64,000 nucleotides of DNA from Candidatus Dichloromethanomonas elyunquensis (lineage in GTDB: Bacteria > Bacillota > Desulfitobacteriia > Desulfitobacteriales > Syntrophobotulaceae). The DNA lies in contig LNDB01000009.1 in assembly GCA_001515265.1 (NCBI GenBank), forward strand, positions 1 to 64,000, read 5' to 3'. The notes beneath the pieces are model-generated. The model saw only the letters and a list, made by a program, of their open reading frames with translations. It was not told where the DNA came from and did no database searches. This document shows positions 60,653 to 64,000 of the stretch, piece after piece (within the stretch, counting starts at the first letter, position 1; each line of letters starts with the position of its first letter). A program made the translations under genes and the position numbers.

Positions 60653-60720
60653 ATGCTTTTTAGGAGAGCTGCCTTAACATATAGCGTTTTTGCGCAGAGA
60701 ATGGTTGAAGAGATGATTAA

Positions 60721-61527
60721 ATGAAAAGAACGGAAAGATTAATTGCTTTAACAGAAATTCTCTTATCCCGCCCGAATGAGCTTCTGTCTTTGGGCTTTTT
60801 TGCTGATTGTTTCGATACTGCCAAATCAACTATCAGTGAGGATATGGTCGCCATTAAGGAAACCTTGTCTTTGACTGGAAAAGGCCGGTTAGAAACTGTT
60901 CCGGGAGCGGCAGGAGGAGTAAAGTTCTTACCGTCCATTTCCAAGAAAGAGGCGCAGGGATTTTTGCAAAAGCTGGCTGCATCCTTAAGTACCAGCGAAA
61001 GGATGCTTCCAGGAGGTTTTTTATATATGGCCGATCTGCTCTATGATCCGGCGGTTGTCCGTCCGCTTGGCCTGATATTTGCCAGTATCTTTCGATCCAA
61101 AAATCCGGAAGCAGTGGTAACCATCGAAACCAAAGGCATCCCGCTGGCGCTAATGACTGCAGATGCCCTTGGAATACCGGCGGTTGTTGTCCGGCATGGA
61201 AATAAAGTAACGGAAGGTTCTTCGGTGAGTATTAACTATGTCTCGGGATCTTCCAAGAGAATACAAACGATGACTTTAGCGCGAAGAGCACTCGGAACTG
61301 GGAAAAAGGTCCTTATTATCGATGACTTTATCAAAGCAGGCGGGACAGCTAAGGGAATTATGACCTTGATGCAGGAATTTAACGCAGAAGTTGTCGGACT
61401 TGGAATTTTAATGGAAGATGCAATTTGGAATACTTCCAGGTTAATAGATCAGTATTTTGCCCTTCTCCAATTTGTAGAAATTGACCCTTCCATAGGAAAA
61501 ACGGTTGTTAAGGCGAATATACTCTAA
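60721..61527 (+). CDS. purR: pur operon repressor PurR
   Basis: 268 residues of the Gram-positive PurR type. The N-terminal winged HTH is followed by a phosphoribosyltransferase-like domain with the PRPP-binding loop VLIIDDFIKAGGTAKG. It represses purine genes and senses PRPP. The ATG at 60721 has a weak GAAGAG site. The context ispE-purR-spoVG-glmU-prs is the conserved Firmicutes order. The yabJ gene normally between purR and spoVG is absent. Confidence 0.95.
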   Translation: MKRTERLIALTEILLSRPNELLSLGFFADCFDTAKSTISEDMVAIKETLSLTGKGRLETVPGAAGGVKFLPSISKKEAQGFLQKLAASLSTSERMLPGGFLYMADLLYDPAVVRPLGLIFASIFRSKNPEAVVTIETKGIPLALMTADALGIPAVVVRHGNKVTEGSSVSINYVSGSSKRIQTMTLARRALGTGKKVLIIDDFIKAGGTAKGIMTLMQEFNAEVVGLGILMEDAIWNTSRLIDQYFALLQFVEIDPSIGKTVVKANIL

Positions 61528-61573
61528 AATACTTGAATCACGCGTATTAATGGAAAATATTTTTATTTTTTCA

Positions 61574-61602
61574 GAAGGAGTTTTTTGCCAGATAGAGAAT
61601 AA
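61574..61602 (+). promoter_or_regulatory. sigma-H-type promoter of spoVG
   Basis: GAAGGAGTT (61574-61582) and AGAGAATAA (61594-61602), 11 bp apart, agree with the sigma-H consensus (RnAGGawww, RnnGAATww). spoVG is the classical sigma-H target in Bacillus. Confidence 0.65.
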
Positions 61603-61650
61603 AAGTATAAAGTTCTTTTTGCAGGCAGAAGGGAAGGGTGGTGATACTCA

Positions 61651-61908
61651 ATGGAGATTACTGATGTCAGAGTTCGTAAGGTGAACGCTGAAGGAAAGAT
61701 GAAGGCAGTGGTATCAGTTACATTTGACAATGAGTTTGTTGTTCATGATGTTAAAGTGGTTGAAGGTACAAATGGTCTATTTGTAGCTATGCCCAGCCGA
61801 AAGACACCGGAAGGCGATTTTCGTGATATTGCCCACCCGATTTCATCTGCGGCAAGAGAAAAAATTCAGACAAGAGTATTAGACGAGTACGGAAAAAGTT
61901 TAGAATAA
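61651..61908 (+). CDS. spoVG: septation/RNA-binding regulator SpoVG
   Basis: 85 residues, nearly full match to the SpoVG family: [19 protein letters not shown], then [23 protein letters not shown] and [10 protein letters not shown]. It is a small DNA/RNA-binding protein that affects asymmetric septation and cortex formation. ATG 61651 follows GGTGGTGAT. It is monocistronic between a candidate sigma-H promoter and a terminator. Confidence 0.96.
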   Translation: MEITDVRVRKVNAEGKMKAVVSVTFDNEFVVHDVKVVEGTNGLFVAMPSRKTPEGDFRDIAHPISSAAREKIQTRVLDEYGKSLE

Positions 61909-61936
61909 TGTGAAGCATCACCTTTTGAGATTCATA

Positions 61937-61962
61937 AAGAGACCGTAAAAGGTCTCTTTTTT
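61937..61962 (+). terminator. terminator of spoVG
   Basis: AAAGAGACC-GTAAAA-GGTCTCTTT stem-loop followed by TTT. Confidence 0.85.
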
Positions 61963-62037
61963 ATGCCAAAAGGACTTCCGGGTATAAAAGTAATTTTTAA
62001 TAAAATTTCATCGGCAAGTAAAAAAAATTAATTTATT

Positions 62038-62067
62038 TTGTTTTTTATTGGCGAAATTCGTTATAAT
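62038..62067 (+). promoter_or_regulatory. sigma-A promoter of glmU-prs
   Basis: TTGTTT and TATAAT separated by 18 bp, 60 bp before the glmU start. Confidence 0.65.
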
Positions 62068-62126
62068 AGTAAACGGGATTATTGTTGATTATTGTCTGCC
62101 TAAATTAACGAACAATGGAGGTTTTA

Positions 62127-63497
62127 TTGAAAATGCCTCAAAAAATTACGGCAGTGATTTTGGCTGCGGGTAAGGGAACCCGTATGAAATCAGGGCTACC
62201 GAAAGTAATGCATAGGATAGCCGGGTTGCCGCTTATTGATCACGTTCTGGATAAGGTCGAAAAGTTGGGAATCGGAGAAATAGTGACTATTGTCGGCCAC
62301 GGACGTGAAATAGTATCCAAACATATCGACAAACGTTCGGAAATTCTTGTACAGGAAAAACAATTGGGTACTGGGCACGCGCTTCTTCAAGCTGCGCCAA
62401 TGCTCGAGGATGACGGTGTCATCCTTGTTATGAGCGGTGATCAGCCGCTCTTATCCAGTGAAACGCTTCGTTCTCTTATCGCGTATCATCAGCAATCGGG
62501 AGCATCTGCTACAGTGCTTACAGCCGTTATGGACAATCCTTTTGGGTATGGAAGGGTCGTCAAAGAAAAGGGAATATTTTTAGGAATTATTGAGGAAAAA
62601 GATGTCGGGCAAGAGCAAAAAAAGATCAGCGAAATCAATACGGGTACATACTGTTTCCAAGGATCATCTTTAAAATCTGCATTAAACAAAATCACTCCCC
62701 AAAATGCCCAGGGGGAATACTATTTAACTGATGTTTTTAAAATATTAATCTCAGAAGGCCAGCGGGTAGAAACGATTACAACGGCTGATTCCCTGGAGGC
62801 TTTAGGGATTAATGATCGGGTTCAATTAGCAGCGGCGGAAGAAATCCTGTACGATCGCATTCGCAAATACTGGATGACGGAGGGAGTCACGATGATCAAT
62901 CCTTCCTCAATATTTATTGATACCCAAGTAAAATTAAGCAGAGATGTTTTTATATATCCGTTTACGCTTATTAAAGGTAACAGTTCGATTGGCGAAGGGG
63001 CGCAGCTTGGTCCGGGAACAACATTAATTGATTGTATATGTGAAAGCAGCTGTCAGATAGAGAATTCGGTAGTCCGTGAAGCAAAGATCGGAGCAAACTG
63101 TCTGGTGGGGCCTTTTGCTTACCTGAGACCGGGAACGGTATTAGGCAAAGGGGTTAAGGTAGGGGACTTTGTTGAGATTAAGAACAGCCAAATCGGCGAG
63201 GGCACGAAAGTTCCTCACTTAAGTTATATAGGGGATTCTATAGTCGGAAAAGAAGTAAATGTGGGTGCTGGTACGATTACTTGCAACTATGACGGAAAGA
63301 ATAAATACCAGACCATTATAGGGGATAAAACGTTTGTAGGGAGCAACACTAACTTTATAGCACCCGTCAAAATTGGGCAGGACGCAGTTATTGGCGCCGG
63401 GTCTACTATCACGAAAGATGTCCCCGACAAAGCACTGGCTATAGAGAGGTCGCAGCAAAAAAATGTAGAAAACTGGCAAAGGGCCAAAGATAAGTAG
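62127..63497 (+). CDS. glmU: bifunctional UDP-GlcNAc pyrophosphorylase / GlcN-1-P acetyltransferase
   Basis: About 456 residues. The N-terminal nucleotidyltransferase domain has AVILAAGKGTRMKSGLPKV. The C-terminal left-handed beta-helix acetyltransferase (from about residue 250) shows hexapeptide repeats and the GDFVEIKNSQIGEGTK / NVGAGTITCNYDGKNK active-site blocks. It makes UDP-GlcNAc for peptidoglycan. TTG 62127 is 5 nt after GGAGG; ATG 62133 is an alternative. prs follows at 9 nt. Confidence 0.95.
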   Translation: MKMPQKITAVILAAGKGTRMKSGLPKVMHRIAGLPLIDHVLDKVEKLGIGEIVTIVGHGREIVSKHIDKRSEILVQEKQLGTGHALLQAAPMLEDDGVILVMSGDQPLLSSETLRSLIAYHQQSGASATVLTAVMDNPFGYGRVVKEKGIFLGIIEEKDVGQEQKKISEINTGTYCFQGSSLKSALNKITPQNAQGEYYLTDVFKILISEGQRVETITTADSLEALGINDRVQLAAAEEILYDRIRKYWMTEGVTMINPSSIFIDTQVKLSRDVFIYPFTLIKGNSSIGEGAQLGPGTTLIDCICESSCQIENSVVREAKIGANCLVGPFAYLRPGTVLGKGVKVGDFVEIKNSQIGEGTKVPHLSYIGDSIVGKEVNVGAGTITCNYDGKNKYQTIIGDKTFVGSNTNFIAPVKIGQDAVIGAGSTITKDVPDKALAIERSQQKNVENWQRAKDK

Positions 63498-63506
63498 GGG
63501 GTAAAT

Positions 63507-64000
63507 ATGGCTACAAGAGAATTGAAAATCTTTTGCGGTAACTCCAATAAGGAGCTGGCTCATGAAATCGCTGATTATCTGGGTATTTCAATTGGAGAAG
63601 TCAATGTGAAGACGTTTCAAGACGGAGAAATCAGTATAGCTATTAATGAAAGTGTCAGGGGTGCGGACGTATTTGTTGTCCAGCCGACTTGTAGTCCTAC
63701 GAATGATAGCATTATGGAACTCCTCATCCTTATGGATGCTTTGCGAAGGGCATCTGCTTATCGGATCACTGCGGTTGTGCCATACTACGGATATGCCAGG
63801 CAGGAAAGAAAAGCCAGAGCCAGAGAACCTATTACAGCAAAGCTGATGGCGAATATCATAACCACTTCTGGAGCAGACCGTTTGGTGGCGATGGATTTGC
63901 ATGCTCCGGCAATTCAGGGCTTTTTTGATATTCCGGTTGACCACTTGCCGGGCGTTCCTATTCTTGCCGAATATTTTTTAGAAAAAAAATTGAAAGATAT
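63507..64000 (+). CDS. prs: ribose-phosphate pyrophosphokinase (partial, cut by window end)
   Basis: The first 164 codons of Prs. Visible are the N-terminal [36 protein letters not shown], and the catalytic loop region [20 protein letters not shown], then the divalent-cation site [17 protein letters not shown]. It makes PRPP from ribose 5-phosphate and ATP. The ATG follows AGGGGG. It is cotranscribed with glmU, as in B. subtilis. The C-terminal half lies beyond base 64000. Confidence 0.96.
   Translation, partial: MATRELKIFCGNSNKELAHEIADYLGISIGEVNVKTFQDGEISIAINESVRGADVFVVQPTCSPTNDSIMELLILMDALRRASAYRITAVVPYYGYARQERKARAREPITAKLMANIITTSGADRLVAMDLHAPAIQGFFDIPVDHLPGVPILAEYFLEKKLKD

Noticed and set aside
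1-64000. CRISPR array, insertion sequences, prophage or rRNA operon
   Set aside because: I saw no regularly spaced repeats beyond the two tRNA-linked units, no transposase or integrase, and no rRNA sequence.

Overview
The window looks like a chromosomal segment of a spore-forming, anaerobic, low-GC Gram-positive bacterium of the class Clostridia. The evidence is bofA, csfB (Gin), yabG and spoVG for sporulation; a large ferredoxin-linked pyruvate oxidoreductase and an indolepyruvate:ferredoxin oxidoreductase for anaerobic metabolism; a long Gram-positive-type SRP RNA; and strong AGGAGG-like ribosome binding sites with frequent TTG and GTG starts. A member of the Peptococcaceae/Desulfitobacteriaceae is my inference; the genus cannot be fixed from this sequence alone.

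Layout. (1) 0-2.2 kb: ablA/ablB for the osmolyte N-acetyl-beta-lysine. (2) 2.3-5.6 kb: two tiny proteins, two divergent XRE regulators and two paralogous lytic-transglycosylase-like exported proteins. (3) 5.7-8.8 kb: ammonium transporter with a terminator-like leader, an MscS channel and a HAD protein. (4) 8.9-13.5 kb: drug-efflux type operon (HlyD, two ABC ATPases, one permease, TetR). (5) 13.7-22.2 kb: HAD phosphatase, glycosyltransferase, UDP-glucose dehydrogenase, then a polyphosphate block (degenerate Ppx/GppA-HD, Ppk1, intact Ppx/GppA-HD). (6) 22.2-23.1 kb: tRNA-Ser(GGA), two 145-bp tandem repeats that each end with the 3' end of that tRNA, and the SRP RNA. (7) 23.2-38.3 kb: a housekeeping block in nearly the Bacillus subtilis origin-proximal order (dnaX, ybaB, recR, bofA, csfB, yaaO, holB, ricT, yabA, rsmI, abrB, metG, tatD), interrupted by the pyruvate oxidoreductase. 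(8) 38.4-52.9 kb: a block not present at this place in B. subtilis: sigI-rsgI, a YgjP-type protease, pcm, a radical-SAM DNA-repair-like pair, thiamine salvage (thiD-cytX-thiM-thiE), iorAB, an orphan Phd antitoxin and an EAL-CBS-GGDEF protein. (9) 53.0-64.0 kb: the B. subtilis order resumes (rnmV, rsmA, yabG, ispE, purR, spoVG, glmU, prs), with a cyanophycinase/cyanophycin synthetase pair and a GntR regulator inserted. The last gene, prs, runs off the window.

The most unusual item is the tRNA-Ser locus: its repeats resemble in design the tRNA-linked repeats of E. coli tyrT and can fold as three-way junctions closed by the tRNA-derived 3' sequence. Second is the polyphosphate block, where the Ppx-like protein ahead of ppk has lost the usual active-site motifs. 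Third is a 20-bp perfect hairpin plus T-tract in the amt leader.
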